A stretch of 64,000 nt of DNA from Corticium candelabrum (lineage: Eukaryota > Porifera > Homoscleromorpha > Homosclerophorida > Plakinidae): NCBI RefSeq assembly GCF_963422355.1, contig NC_085095.1, forward strand, positions 4,152,107 through 4,216,106. The letters run 5' to 3'. Of the stretch, positions 1 to 12,390 are shown in pieces. The stretch's first letter is position 1. Each line of letters opens with the position of its first letter. Under the pieces are notes generated by a model that was given only the letters and a program-made list of their open reading frames with translations, ran no database searches and had not been told where the DNA came from. Both the position numbers and the translations under genes were made by a program.

Positions 1-499
1 ACTTGTTGAAAATAGAGGCCACCTTCAAATTGAGGCCACACTAGTCTGCAAAGCTACTGGCCACGCCCATATCACATGCTTTTGATGCTTCCACGTCAAT
101 CTCATCCTATTACGCACACTTGTCTATCAATTATATTGTTTATCAACACAGCATACAGCAATACTATGGTATTGTCCACGTGATTCTCAGTGCATGTATG
201 TCTAGTATATAGATAACATAATAGTCTTGGCATTTATAGCTAGACCTGCCGTGGTTGGCACCTTCAAAAGTGTCCAATTATGTCAGCGGAAAGAAATGTG
301 ACGTTCAAGTAGTACTGTACCATCTTGTCATGGTGACTTAAAAATAGAGGCCGTCAACGTTTAAAGGCCACAGTTTTGTAACCTTGTTAAAAATAGAGGC
401 CGCGGCCACTATTTGAAGAAATGCGGTAGTTGACTCTGTGTTGCTCCATTAGGTATACTGCTTTAAATGATCTTGTGTGGATGATGGTATTATTAAACA
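1..499. other. No gene seen; scattered AAAATAGAGGCC repeats
   Basis: I see no convincing exon here. The motif AAAATAGAGGCC recurs at about 9, 341 and 390 in the same orientation. This suggests a decayed interspersed repeat whose left part lies outside the window. Confidence 0.4.
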
Positions 500-502
500 C
501 TC

Positions 503-1538
503 TGGGCGTGTTTCCACCAGCACTTGAACCAGGTTAACAACTGGTTTAATTAAGAATTGACCTGTTTCTACTTGCATTAAACCAGTTATATTCTAAACCT
601 AACTGCTTTTCTGAAACGTAGTTAGTAGTAGAGTTAGCAAAGTGGTTTGAGTTAAATATCACGTGACAGTAATGAGCTTGCTTAGGTGGCTTCTGACAAT
701 CCCGATTTGTGACATTGACTATTTTGCTGGCATAGGATTGCCTAGCTTGAAAAATGTAAATGTTGTCAACTAAAGGGGAGAAATCAGCAGCTACGGAGAG
801 CGAGAGGGGGAGAGAGGGAGGGAGGGAGAAGATGGTGGGTGTCATTGCTCATCGTCATGCAAATACCTAGTAGTAGATGCTGAATCACTGACAACCAGCT
901 GTTGCTCTAACTCAGCGACAGAGCAGCCCAATGCTTCAAAACAAGCCTCACTCGACAATAGTGCAGTATGTCTAAATGGTTTGTCTTGCACATCCCGAAT
1001 GTAAGTTCCTAATGGAAACAGTCGCTTTCTTGAACTGGTTTAGTTTATAATGCGTTTAAGCTATACATTAATACCTCGGTTATCCGGCCCTCAAAGTTCC
1101 AGGCACTTTGATCTACGGGGCGGTCTCAGCGATCACATGCGAAAATGTTTTTACATGAATGAGCATGCGTGATTTTGCATCCACAGAAATGACGACAAGC
1201 AAGCGGAGGCGGTCTATCCTTACACTTAAAAAGATAGAAATCATAAGAAAGGGAAGTCTCAACGTCGTGTAGCTCAGATTTTTTGAACTGCCGAGGTCAA
1301 CTGTTGGAGACATTTGGAATGATCGAGAAATGATCAGTTGCCACGTGTTCGGTGCAGAGGACCCGACTGTCGCCAAACGGCGGTGTATTGTACACGGATC
1401 ACAGTTTCCTCTCTTTGATGACTTGCTATCTGTGTGGTAATTGACTCTCTGAGATTTGGATATTTCCCAGTTACGGACAGTGCCCGGATAACCGAGGATT
1501 TAGTATACTAGTTTAAGGTGCAGCTAGTGGAAACACAT
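503..1538. mobile_element. Harbinger-like non-autonomous TIR element, TSD CTC
   Basis: The element starts TGGGCGTGTTTCCACCAGC and ends with the imperfect reverse complement (GCTAGTGGAAACACAT). It is flanked by the direct 3-bp repeat CTC (500-502 and 1539-1541). A relative with the same TGGGC start and 3-bp TSD lies at 54962-55530. I find no transposase, so it is a MITE. A second MITE (1074-1497) sits inside it. The PIF/Harbinger assignment rests only on TSD length and TIR style. Confidence 0.6.
1074..1497. mobile_element. pogo/Tigger-like MITE nested in the 503-1538 element
   Basis: The inverted termini CCTCGGTTATCCGG and CCGGATAACCGAGG bound 424 bp with no ORF worth keeping. TA dinucleotides next to the left end fit a TA-targeting Tc1/mariner/pogo element, but the right TSD has decayed. 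It lies wholly inside the older Harbinger-like MITE. Confidence 0.5.
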
Positions 1539-1542
1539 CTCA

Positions 1543-2098
1543 CAGGGCTCGAAAATAGGAGGTCAAGTCATCATTTGACGAGTAAAATTGATACCTGACA
1601 ACTAAAGTTGTAATCTAGGTCGTCAAGTGATGATTCACAGGCCCAGGCCAGTCAGTATTTTAGCTATGAAGGCTAATTAGTAACAGCTTTCTCGGTATGC
1701 AGCCGCATGCACAGCTGTACTGAACTGAAAGATGTGTCGCTTTGACAATGGCATTGGGACACTTGTCGTACATGACATGTAATTGTAATAAATTTAACCA
1801 GCAGTGTCAGTTGATAAACTGGTCTTTCCCCAGGATTACGAACCTGGGGGTGCGCGAGCAAATGTTCTTTGTGTATAGGCTACGTGTGCAACAAGTCATT
1901 GCTATTGGCTCAGTGATGGGTTTTTCAAATTCTTATAAAAAATATGGCGGTAACACTAAACAGCATAATTGATATCAACATGACATCCTGGACTAAAATT
2001 TTGGCGACCTAATATTTTTGGAAACTTGTCAAGTGACAACAACTGTAGTTGGACCAATTTTGCGTCAGTTGTTGGTTGTCAAATGTTAGTCCAAGCCT
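1543..2098. mobile_element. hAT-like TIR repeat, copy 1
   Basis: This begins CAGGGCTCGAAAATAGG and shares its whole length with the better-bounded copy at 54885-56186. Shared features are the TCAAGTCATCATTTGACGAG block, the pyrimidine-rich middle and the AACATGACATCCTGGAC stretch. The right TIR is decayed. It keeps the uninterrupted site (around 1612-1620, TCTAGGTCGTC) that was split by the MITE in copy 2. Confidence 0.55.
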
Positions 2099-2250
2099 AT
2101 TGTAAACTACAAAAGCAAACACTGCCTAGCTGGAATGGTATTCAAAATGAACTTGGTATGACATCCAGAGATTGAAATATTTGCAAGTAGGGTTTGGGGT
2201 GTTTGTTAAGATAAAACGTTTGCAGGTCTTGTTCATGTTGACAGTTATAA

Positions 2251-2765
2251 AGCCACAAGAAGAAATTACTTGTTTGACAGGAAATTTGGCTCAGAAATCC
2301 ATGAGGGCACATTTAATTTCTATTTTATTTTACAATAATTAATATTAATGTAAATGTTAAGTAACATATGGGCTACCAGTGAACGAAGAGTCAGAATTTT
2401 GCAATTTTAAATGGAGTTTAAACTGACAGAAAAACTGAACAGTGCGTGCCTCCGCAGTAACATGTTGTTGGCCGTTTCTGCTAGTACCTGGATGCAGTCC
2501 AGATGCCTGGATAGTTTAGGTATGCGTACACGTGTATGAGAGATTTTTCTAGTCCGCTTGACCTATTAGAACAATCCTATTTTGCTATAATCCTTTGCAC
2601 TGCTTTACATACATAGATTTGGCAGAAATAATATATCCTTGCACTATCATAGTTAATACAAGTTAATAGAAAATACTCAAGAAATTGATATGTGGCTAAA
2701 AAATTGGGTGTGGCTAAAAGTGGTGCTCATGCTCCTGTCAAACAACTAGTTTTCTTTATAAAGCC
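2251..2765. mobile_element. TIR MITE, TSD TAA (GCCACAAG family)
   Basis: Inverted ends carry the shared block TTGTTTGACAGGA (left about 2270-2285; right as its complement near 2732-2745). TAA lies on both sides (2248-2250 and 2766-2768). The same terminal motif and TSD define the element at 31917-32760. I find no transposase. Confidence 0.5.
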
Positions 2766-2768
2766 TAA

Positions 2769-3555
2769 TACTCAGGATTGTTTGACTTTTAGTCTGGCTG
2801 CAATATAGAAGCTGTAACATGTGTCAGTAATTTGGTTTGCCGTTTTTATAGGGAAATGTGTTTGCTTGTGTAATGATCTTTGAATGAATGGTGTGTTTGA
2901 TCATACTACGACACATTTCAACAAACTACACTATAACATATTATGACATATTGATAAATAACAATAATACTGCAGCCACCAATCTGAATGCTTGTATAAT
3001 CTTGGTTTTGTACCCTGAACCTACTTGTGGTGCAAATTGTAACTTTGAGAAACTATCATGCAAAATTAATTGTGCAATGCAATCGTGCAATGCAATGCTG
3101 CTGCACTAGATTGCACAATTTTATTTCATGCACATGTAAGTTCTTTTGGAGTGTTTGTCTTTTACGTCTGTATTTATTAGCCTCAACACTAAAAGAGGCC
3201 ATTTTCGTTGTATTGGTGGACTAACGTGCATGAGTAGACATTGAGATCACATTACTGAAACAAAGTTGCCATTGTAAGTGAAGTGTGGCCTACTAGTAGA
3301 GACACACTATGTCAGGAGACTGATTATCCAATTAATCAATAGTCTTTATTAAATTAATTACCAACGTGTAAACATTAGGTACAGTGGTGTGTGCGGGTCA
3401 TGTTACATACGGCTATACATACATATGTACGTAGGACTTGCTAGGCAACCGCATAACACGCAACCAAATAGATGTCCCATATGTGTAGTATGGTGGACGT
3501 GAATCAAGCTGCATAGCTATGTCATGCAGAGTGTTTGCACTGTAGTGCTTCTTCA
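2769..3555. other. No gene seen
   Basis: The short open frames here lack splice context and recognisable motifs. I see nothing else of note. Confidence 0.4.
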
Positions 3556-3559
3556 TTAA

Positions 3560-4154
3560 AGGAGAACTCTCACCAAAATCAGCTATCTCTCACCAAAATC
3601 AGCTATCTCTCAGATGAAAGCTGTCACTTCATGACACAACCCTTTGCAACCGTTTACTGCAGAAGTTTACCGTAATGAAGAAATAAAGCATTGAAATTAC
3701 CTGCGTAGGCGTGTTTAGTACCCTTATGTGGCGTATGTGTACGTCTAATTGTTGGTTAGCAAGGAAGACCGATACTTGTGCACATTTCAAGGTAAGGATT
3801 GTGAGACATATGGTGTCAAGTTGTGATTTATTAACTAAAGCAAACTGGGACCCCAAAGTTATCACGCAAGTATCGACTGTGGCAATACAACCTCAGAAGG
3901 AGACCCTTCTTGGATGGATCATGTCTCGCTGAATTTTGGGTGCGTTAGGAGCACTTGGTATGGTTAAACCTAAAGTAGTTACTTCGAGAGAGTAAGACTT
4001 TGTGTAAGACTTTGTGTACATATGGGAATCGTCTGAACAACTCGTTGCCGATTCTCTGCTTCTGTGGCTGTCTGGACTGTAGGTTTCCTGCAGGAAGATA
4101 TCAGGCCTTGTATCTTTCTTTCAACAAGTTTTAGTATTTGGTGAGAGTTCTCCG
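3560..4154. mobile_element. TTAA-targeting MITE (Kolobok/piggyBac-like)
   Basis: The TIRs AGGAGAACTCTCACCAAA and TTTGGTGAGAGTTCTCCG are directly flanked by TTAA (3556-3559 and 4155-4158). The 595-bp interior has no transposase. Just inside the left TIR a 24-bp segment (CACCAAAATCAGCTATCTCT) is tandemly duplicated. TTAA duplication is diagnostic of Kolobok or piggyBac; which of the two is not decided. Confidence 0.65.
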
Positions 4155-4158
4155 TTAA

Positions 4159-5348
4159 TAAAAATTATTTCAATCAAGTATCTCCTCCTGGTTGATCATC
4201 AGCACCTCCTCCTGTTCCATAAATAATGACCACCCTGTGGAAAGTGTTTGGCTACAGATTAAAAGACAACGGGCTGCAGATTTGATGCAGAATATTACAA
4301 CTCTGTTGAACTACAAGGATGATGTGGGCCTAGGTAGCCTCAAGAATCGACCAACTCTTGTCGTGCTAACTGCAATTTTATATCTGCACCTGTTCACCAC
4401 TCTTTGGATTGCAGAGGACATCTATTCACAGAATCTTTGGAAGCACAGGGTAAAATTACTCTAGAAAGTGAAACCAGCCCCGTGTGCACGTATGTGTAGG
4501 TTTTCGTTAATTTTTCTCGTGTTTTCAGCAGAACATGTAATTCTACGTATCTGACATCAGCACTAGAGCTACAGAAGAAGCCGTTGGGTGTGTCCCACAG
4601 AGCTATGAAATGAGCAGAAGGCGTACAGCAAGGTATCGTGTCTGCACCTGCAAAGGTGCAACCCTACTCACCACTTCACCGTTTCTGTGCAAAGAATGCC
4701 TTTTGTGAGAGTCTTGTCGTGAGTTGGAAGTCATGGAACACAAAGCAAACAATATGAACTACTGCATTGCAGTTGCATTGTAATTGCTGCCTCTCACACC
4801 TTATTTCTTCTGCATGTGTCATTCTATTGCTATTATATATCTAACTGACTTTACAGGCAACGCCTAGTAATAGTCATTAAGTTAATTTAGTTGAATACAT
4901 AATGTTAGTACAACCAATCACAACACGAAAATGCTATCACGTGACAAACTAGACAGAATGTGTCCCCAGCTTAGGCCACTCTTCACCTTGCAGTGGCAAC
5001 TCAACTTTGATTTTGGTCATGTGATATCAACTTGTACAGTACTCATGCATGTTAGTCCACCATGTAAGGCAAAGATGGCCTAGCGCCGAGGCTGGGTATT
5101 TATGCAAGCTGTATTGAGCTTAGTACAATAGGAGGGCATTATCAGTGTTATATGGAGCCACCTGAAACTGCATCTATGCTAGTACATTTTTTAAATTAAA
5201 TAAATGAGTTCTTACACCATCAATAATCTTTGAGTATTTTAGCTGTAGACAGCTGTGCTAATACAAGTGGAGATGGCAGTTGACTTTGTACTAAACAGCA
5301 GTTGACTGAGTTTGCTTGATTAATTCAAATGTGCATCATCCTATGTAG
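4159..5348 (+). other. Unassigned; one exon-like frame, missing 5' exon(s) of MRPS15 may lie here
   Basis: An open frame at 4192-4464 (+) looks exon-like: a CAG acceptor near 4200 and a possible donor GTAAAA near 4451. I do not recognise its product. The 5' exon of the MRPS15 gene, which must end with two bases of a split codon, should be in or left of this stretch. I could not identify it. Confidence 0.3.
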
Positions 5349-5868
5349 CCTAAGTGAAGACAGGAGGAAGATATTTGACCTGAAGTATGCCAGCCAGGTG
5401 CAAACATTTTGTTGAGTCATAACTTTATCTTAATGGATGTTATGTTAAATTTTGCCAGAGGGATTTGAACAAAGTAGACATACATCAAATGATGCAAAAA
5501 TTACAGAAGACACCATCTGACACTGGATCAACAGCAGTCCAAGGTCAAGTTCAATTAGTAGTGCTAAGAGGCAATAAATAATGTCATTTTCTACTTTGCA
5601 GTTGGTGTGCTTACTCTAAGAATTCGTTATCTTAACGAGCACATGAAAATTCATAAGAAAGTTTGTAACAGTTGTATATCACTAGTATTTGCTGGGTTTT
5701 TTATTTTTTCTAGTACAGGACTTCTCTTGTAAGCGTGTGGTGCAAATGATGGTTGACAAAAGGAGAAGGCTTTTGAAGTATTTGAGAAGGACTGATCTTG
5801 GTGGCTATCATAGTCTTCTTGAACAATTGAACATTCGGCCTATAGTTGACAGAAAATACCCAACATGA
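5349..5868 (+). CDS. MRPS15: Mitochondrial small-ribosomal-subunit protein uS15m, four 3' exons (5' end not found)
   Basis: Exons are 5349-5397, 5459-5543, 5602-5660 and 5719-5868, joined by 58-61 bp introns with GT donors and AG acceptors; reading phase is kept throughout. The joined frame ends at TGA 5866-5868. It shows the uS15 signature: DTGSTAVQV, then LRIRYLNEHMKIHKKD, then DKRRRLLKYLRRTD, then LLEQLNIR. These correspond in order and spacing to bacterial S15 helices 1-3 (16S rRNA helix 20-22 binding; platform of the small subunit). The first identified exon encodes LSEDRRKIF and starts in phase 2, so at least one upstream exon with the start codon and mitochondrial presequence is missing. 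The C-terminus is short like the bacterial protein, without the long tail of vertebrate MRPS15. A cytosolic uS15 is unlikely, because the DTGS and HKKD motifs are of bacterial/mitochondrial type. Confidence 0.88.
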
Positions 5869-5956
5869 AAATAGAATTATGTTGAGCAATAATTGCGAAT
5901 GAAAACAAAGATGTTATTTGTTGCATTATTGTGTATTGAACTTGTTTCAGTTTAGT

Positions 5957-5962
5957 AATAAA
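5957..5962 (+). promoter_or_regulatory. Poly(A) signal AATAAA for the MRPS15 gene
   Basis: AATAAA lies 89 bases after the TGA of the uS15m gene on the same strand, a plausible 3' UTR length. This is inference from position only. Confidence 0.45.
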
Positions 5963-7154
5963 GCAATGGTCAAGCCATGAAAAGTAAGACATAAACTGCC
6001 TTTTCATTACTGTTGCAACTGGCTTTGCTTGGATTTTGAATATCGGCAAAAGCATTACATGGAATGGCTGCAGTAGGTTGAAGTGTACAGTACTTAGTTA
6101 TAACAATTTATTGTGAATAATAGCAAATGTTTATCTCTAGATTGTATAGATCTGATGTCATTTCTGTTGGCTTGTTATTTGTTTACCTTCTGGCTAATTT
6201 GATGCAGTTGTCATTGTTGTTTTGCTTCTTTGTTTGTTGCTTGCCTTGATTCTTGTGTCTTTCATTGGTTTGTACTAGAAACGATACTCATGGCACCTTG
6301 GCTTCGACCTGCTTGACTACACTGAAACTGCTGTCTGTAGATATGGTAGACAACGCAAAGTAGTCTGCAAGTTCACGGTTGTAGTTATACGTAATGGTCA
6401 GTGGCACATAACTTTGATGAAAACAGATCTCAGTGAGTGCTAGCAAGCAGTGCCACCTTTGTTGTCCAGTCTCATTGTGTGTGGACAAAACGGAATCATG
6501 TGATCACATATCATGGTATGATTGCATTCTGCACATAAGTTTCTCAAATGATACGATCCTACAAATGTTCTGTGAGCCACTTTGCCCAACTGCAGTTATT
6601 AAATAAATTTGGTAGTGTATTATCTATGGCAAATTAGGAGGTCTCTTAGAACTTTCACAATCACTACATTTTGCAATTGACAACAACACAAGAGCCTCTG
6701 TGTAGTGTAGCAAATACACCTATCCATGTGTCTTTGTCAACTTGTAAATGAGAAAAAGCTACACAGTCCTAGTATGACAGATATTCAAGTTGCTATTACA
6801 GATTGAATGTTTTTGATTGAATGTTGCAGCTTAATATCAATGATGATAATATACAAGGTTGGACTTGCATTTTTTATATTTTCAGTTGTTGCTGTTCAAC
6901 TCTGCTATATGGTTGCCCTTATTCATTGATTCATATTGATAGTGTTGTCAATACTGTCTAGTGGTAATAAACACTGGGTATTTCTCTATCATTTCTCGAC
7001 CTCAATATAACACGTACAACTCATCGATCAAGACATCCAGAGCCATGGTCTTATAGTAGGCTGACTATACTGTTGTCACTTCATAGCACCAATGCATGGA
7101 CAGTCAAACTTTGTATTCCTGAATTTCTTCAATAGTCATCTTGCTTAACTTAAC
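5963..7154. other. Convergent intergenic region, no gene seen
   Basis: This lies between the + strand uS15m gene and the - strand JmjC gene, so it holds both 3' flanks. It is AT-rich with no convincing exon. Confidence 0.45.
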
Positions 7155-9227
7155 CTACATGTTTTCCCATGCACAGTTCATCACCCTGTTATTTAAAAAC
7201 GTAGCAAATGTTCTTTGATACAGAGTACTTGTTGGCAAAAAATGGAGAGAAAGGCTCACTGATTCTTCGTCCCCCAGAATCTCAGTCTCATGCTCCCAGC
7301 CTGGCATCCACACTAGAGCGTCACCTTGAGTTAGATTAACAGCTAGTGGCTTCATGATCTACAGACAGTGTAGTCAGAATGAGAAGTTACTTTATGACTA
7401 TTGACAATTTGATAAAGTCTGAATATCTGCTATTGACATCTACCTGAGACCATGATCCTAATCTGTGTCTGTGCAGATCACTATTGTTTAATAGTGGATA
7501 CAGCCTCCATAGTTTAGATCCCTTGACCTACAAGTAAGACCATGTGGTTATATTCATATGTTATATAACCATTAAGGAACAATGGCTTTAATTAACAAGA
7601 ACAGTTGAAACAATTAATACTGCCAAAAATTGAAAAGGTTGTAAATTAACAGTGAATTTTTAAATTTTTGAAGATAATTAAGTTCATTGAAAGTCAATAT
7701 ATGCAGATCTGAAATCAAGCATTGCCAAATAACTCACAAAAATGGAAAGGAAATCTATTTTTACAAGAAAAAAGTGGGTTGAGTCTACACGATAAGTAGT
7801 TGTATTTTGGTTTCTTAGATTGGCATTCAGCCTCAAGGATTCACAAAGAGATTCAAATCAATAAGTTACTCTATGATAGTATCCTATACTATTGTAAGGG
7901 TATCCCTGTTAACTAAATGAAATGAAAGGGAGCACTAACAGTGCTGAACCCTAAGCGATGAGAAATTGACTCCTATCCAGTACCTGGTACTTTGGTTGTA
8001 CTGTAGAATTAGCAATGTGCTTCCAAATGCACTGCAAAGCAGGAAACTTGCCTAGGCGTGCGTTCCTAAAACACCCAGTGATTGATTTTAGCCCGCACTA
8101 CTACTCCAATCCCAACAACCCCTAGGGATAACAACACCAAACAGCTGGCAAGCTGTACTTGCAAGCATGCACAAGCTAATTAATGAATTAACACCACCTG
8201 CACATCACTACAAGTAGACACAAGCATCCCAAAACTTGTTTATACAAATGGCTGACACTTGTTTATGATAAATATACAGGTATCAAACCGTATCACTTGG
8301 GCGCTTTCGTTGCAGGGTACTCTTGCTATAACTTTGAAGGTACACTCCAACAGTAATCAAAATTTGAACGTCCTGCGTGACTCCGCCTTGTAGACTGGCG
8401 GACAAGCTCCAACAGCCATATGTAACGATAATGTCGAGATTACACAGAGTACTGTACCAGTGAAGGCACGCTCTAATATTACTGTTATAATTGTCTTGTT
8501 TATGAGTTCTCAAACACAGCATTTATAAGCATTGTCATCTGGATACAGGTAAAGCAGAAATAACAATCAAGAAGTGTTAAATTAATCAAAAAGCATGCAT
8601 TATGGAAAACTGTCAATAGAATGATTGAGTGACAGAAAAGACACAATAAACATCAGAAAGATCAATAACTTGAGCATTTCAATAAGTCAGTCGATCTATG
8701 AAGTCACTCAAGGATTCCAGGCCTACTCTCCAACCATTTAGCATTCCATGTAAGCTCCATGTATATACGTATGTATGCATTCTATGTATGATCGTAATTA
8801 TACAGTTATTTGTGTATTTTTGGTCACGTGGAAGCACACACTTCTAATTCCATTCCTAGACATGTTCTATTGGGTATAACTTGAGCCTAGATTTGACATA
8901 GTAAAATCCCAAGTAATGGTAGTTCTAGTTCTACTCTCTTCTTTGTCAATTGGCAGTTCTCAGAAATACCTAAAACTCACAGCTTTCAATAGTTCTTAAC
9001 TGAACAATCAACCATCACAAGCAACAGCTACAGAAGTACCAGACTTGTGGCACTTATTTTGATCTGACGTTCTCTATGAGCATCCAAGCAATCATTACTG
9101 ATGCTGCAAAAGCTAAAAACCTTGTTGGTGTGGTTTGAACTCCCTCCAAAATCCTGTATATCTGCACCTGACTCTACAACATGCATGTGTAGTGCAGGTG
9201 GTTCACAAGCAGAACAGAACAGCTGGG

Positions 9228-9279
<52 letters not shown>

Positions 9280-9323
9280 ACGTGCGTGTATGCATGAGAG
9301 TGCATTTTTCTAGTTAGCATTAT

Positions 9324-9370
<47 letters not shown>

Positions 9371-10233
9371 ACATTCCTTCCAGAAGGCTCTGGATGATGC
9401 TTTAGAGATCCAGCATTAAAGTCCGCCTTGTTAGTCTGCGAGAACAGGCACGTTTCAGTGCTGTCGCATATCCTCATGCAGGGCTTGGTTGAGGGCAATC
9501 CCCAACTCAAGTCTAGGCATGGCTATGTCTCTGCATGAATTTGTGACTTCTTTGTGTTTGCATTTGGGAATTCCGCTTTTTCCATCACCCCACACTCAGT
9601 CCGTTGTGTGCGGTCATGAATTGGACATATTTGGTGACCATGCTCTTGGCTGTGGTCCTCTTCGGATTAAGCGGCATGATGTCTTATGTGACGTCATCTT
9701 CCACTGGTTGCTCTTAGACAACTCCAATGTACGTTGAGAACAACACTGTTCCTCTCATTCTATGACAAGACCATGTGACGTTTTCCATCCCAACTTTTCC
9801 CTAGGCAAGGCTGCCTATTTTGACATTTCCATGAGGAATTCGTTCACTCCCTCTCACCTTATTCATAATGCCATAAAAGCTGGTGCTGCTGCTGAGGCTG
9901 GAGAATTGGACAAAGATGAACACCATCATGCCAACGTTTCAAGTTATGGCTGTTTGTTCTACCCTCTTGTGGTGGAATCATACGGAGTGTGGGCTGCACA
10001 TAGTCTGGAGGTGTTGAGATCAATCGTAAAGAAGTCTCTTCTATCATCTGGCTTGTCTGTAAGCCAAGCTTCCAGGCAATTTCATGAACAGTTATCTGTT
10101 CGTTTGTGGCAGTATAACTCAAGAATGATTAGTGACAGATTGGACCTTGTGATTGTTGACTATCTACCTAATTATTGCGATATTGCAACTTAGACTCTGT
10201 GCTTCCGTCCTTAGGGCAGATGTGTTATCTGTG

Positions 10234-10280
<47 letters not shown>

Positions 10281-10929
10281 TGTATGTATGTATGTATGTA
10301 TGTATGTATCTAATAATTACCTTTCAAATTCGACAAGCACATTAGCTCAATAAAATGCTGCAGAATAAAATTACCTGAACAGATATCCTGCTTGTGCACA
10401 TCAAGTCCATGTGCCTCTTTGCTCCACATGGTGCCCATCCCCAATGCAACCATTCATTACCCCCAGCTGCTGCAAACCAGCTTTCAGGAATAAACTTGGG
10501 ATACTCATACTCCTTTCTCAACGTTTCTGAAAGTTGGAAGCTATTTAAAAAAGCACCATAATAGGTTCTATTTCTGACGTGTTCAGATACTCCAAATTTT
10601 GGCTTCAAAGGTGTGGCAAACGTAGATGAAACTAAGTCTCCTTCATTCAATATTTTCCTGAAGTACTTGTGATTCCAAGTCATCGTCGCCTTCCATCCAC
10701 TGGTTACACTCTGAACTACAAACGGTTGTCCCGTATCTACCATGGCAATTACCTGTCGATTTTCGACAGTCACGTTTGTCATCGATATCTCCGAAAGATG
10801 TACTTTGGGTAGCTCAAAGATATCATTCTCGTGAAGACTGAGTTCAGATGCGGAATTGCACCAATCAACATCACGTCCACAGACGACAGCGGCGATATGA
10901 ATGGTGTAGGGCAAAAGAAGTAGCATCAT
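7155..10929 (-). CDS. Secreted JmjC/cupin-fold Fe(II)/2-oxoglutarate-type oxygenase, 3 exons
   Basis: Coding exons read 10929-10375, 7527-7444 and 7358-7155 (stop TAG). All introns are phase 0, with donors GTAATT and GTAGAT and acceptors TTGTAG and CTGTAG. The product is 280 residues. Residues 1-17 form a hydrophobic signal peptide (MMLLLLPYTIHIAAVV). A cupin_8/JmjC domain follows: the iron-binding HxD is at AKRHMDL (about residues 171-176), the core GSKLWRLYP is in exon 2, and the distal His lies in GDALVWMPGWEHET in exon 3. This completes a 2-His-1-carboxylate triad and predicts an active dioxygenase-fold enzyme in the secretory pathway. The substrate (protein hydroxylation or demethylation) cannot be told. 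N-glycosylation sequons (NVT, NRT) fit secretion. The start is the first ATG of an ATGATG pair after an E-box. Intron 1 (2847 bp) is swollen by a retroelement relic and microsatellites; intron 2 is only 85 bp. Confidence 0.85.
9229..9373. repeat. Compound (GT)n / (TA)n / (CA)n microsatellite
   Basis: A (GT)n array lies at about 9233-9278, then (TA)n at about 9325-9353, running into (CA)n to about 9371. The TA/CA block abuts the left side of the retroelement relic in intron 1 of the JmjC gene. Confidence 0.9.
9489..10193 (+). pseudogene. Relic of a retroelement C-terminal domain (zinc knot plus nuclease-like)
   Basis: Two adjoining + strand frames (9489-9737 and 9762-10193) read as one domain broken by a stop and frameshift. 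The first carries a Cys/His cluster VVCGHELDIFGDHALGCG followed by RHD. The second carries RPCDVFHPNF, then AYFDISMRN, then AGAAAEAGELDKDEH and PLVVESYGVW. This order resembles the CCHC plus (R/K)PD...D layout of restriction-like endonuclease C-termini of non-LTR retroelements, and I recall similar sequences from invertebrate genomes. No reverse transcriptase remains. It lies antisense in intron 1 of the JmjC gene and ends at a (TA)n(TATG)n tail. Confidence 0.55.
10236..10310. repeat. (TA)n(TATG)n microsatellite
   Basis: (TA)n to about 10277 followed by (TATG)n to about 10309. It directly follows the relic retroelement frame and may be its 3' tail. Confidence 0.85.
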
Positions 10930-10936
10930 CTTCAGT

Positions 10937-10942
10937 CACGTG
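10937..10942. promoter_or_regulatory. E-box CACGTG just upstream of the JmjC gene start codon
   Basis: The palindromic CACGTG sits 8 bases upstream of the first ATG of the - strand JmjC gene, in a GC-richer 150-bp segment that probably holds the promoter. A regulatory role is inference. Confidence 0.3.
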
Positions 10943-12390
10943 ACCAAACTTGGCGACTGAGCGTGTGCACACCGACATCTGACTCTTTCTCGCGTAGCCA
11001 GACCCTTTTCCCGCGTCTTGCCGCTTGTACGATAGACGGATGTAACTACTAAACCGGATGACCATGGCGCACTACTCAATAGTGGTTACCTAGCTAATTA
11101 GCTACACTACTAGCCCGCACGCTCGTAAATCGACGTAAATAGCACGTAAATCGAATTTACGATCATCGCATTGAAACCGTAAACTACGCTGATTCTACTC
11201 GTAAATAGACGTATTTATTCGTACATGACCACTTTACATTCATTTAAGGTCATTTACATAGGAATTACGGATCATTTACGTTACAATTACGGCACATTTA
11301 CGTTGCAATTACGGCTCATTCACGATTGTTTTACGTAGGGTTTACAACTCAATTTACTTTAACTTACGTCTATTTCCGTTGCGAAAACGGTTTATCTACT
11401 GGTCATTTACGTCTAATTGCGGTCTAATTACTTTTCAATTACTGCCATATACGTAGCATTTACTACCCAGTTATACATGCATGCGGTAACGCGACAGATT
11501 GCTAAACAGATATGCAAAATTTTCGTTTATTGTCTGCCAAAATAATTCTAATTCAGAGAATCTTTTACTGTAAATTCATACAACACAATAACAAAATCAC
11601 AAGTTAGTTAATTAAATTATTTGGCAATCTTCTTTCTTCCATATAATTTTCCCCTATGAGTGAAAAGATCAGTGATAATATGAGCATGAGTGAGATGCTA
11701 ATGTCTCAATACATTTAATTCCATTGATGACAGTTTTCTTTCTTCCTCTGCTCCCCGGTATAATCATCTCCCCATCAATAACCTGAATGATTTCAACTAG
11801 AAAGGAATCTGTATAAAAAAAGATGTCTAATAATTAGAAGTCACCCTATACTAGAGTATCCATTTTTAGAATACCTGTCATTTGGAAGTCTCTAGCTTGA
11901 AACCGCAGCGCCACCGGACAGCGCGTCTGATGATGCAACAACAGCACCTGTTGCCTTGAAGTTGCTACTGTACATGTACCTGCAGCTGTCGCCAACTCTG
12001 CATAATCTATTTCACCTGTTACCATGACAACAAATTGAATTGAAATTATTGTGTTAATGAATTGCATTTGTCACGTGCACGAAAAAACCTGTCTAGATAG
12101 TTTCACAGGTTGCAGTTGGCGATAGCTGCAGGTTTTCCAAATCGTCGTCATGACCACCAACAGGCTGGAGCTGTTCGTGAAGAGATGGATCTGAGTTCTG
12201 CGTCGATCTCGAGCTCGTGACGGAATTCCTTGCTGTAGAAGGACGAGGCCTTCGTCTAGATATCGAATCACGAGACGAAATTTATGAAAAAGATGCATAC
12301 AACAGTGTAAAACAATGTACGCTTACTCTCTGTCATACTCACGCCGTTTCATTCGCTCACGCATGTCTCACCTAACCTGGGTAAGACCTA

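Noticed and set aside
4192..4464. First exon of the uS15m gene
   Set aside because: The encoded residues do not resemble an mS15 N-terminus or a presequence, and the donor phase does not fit the exon at 5349.
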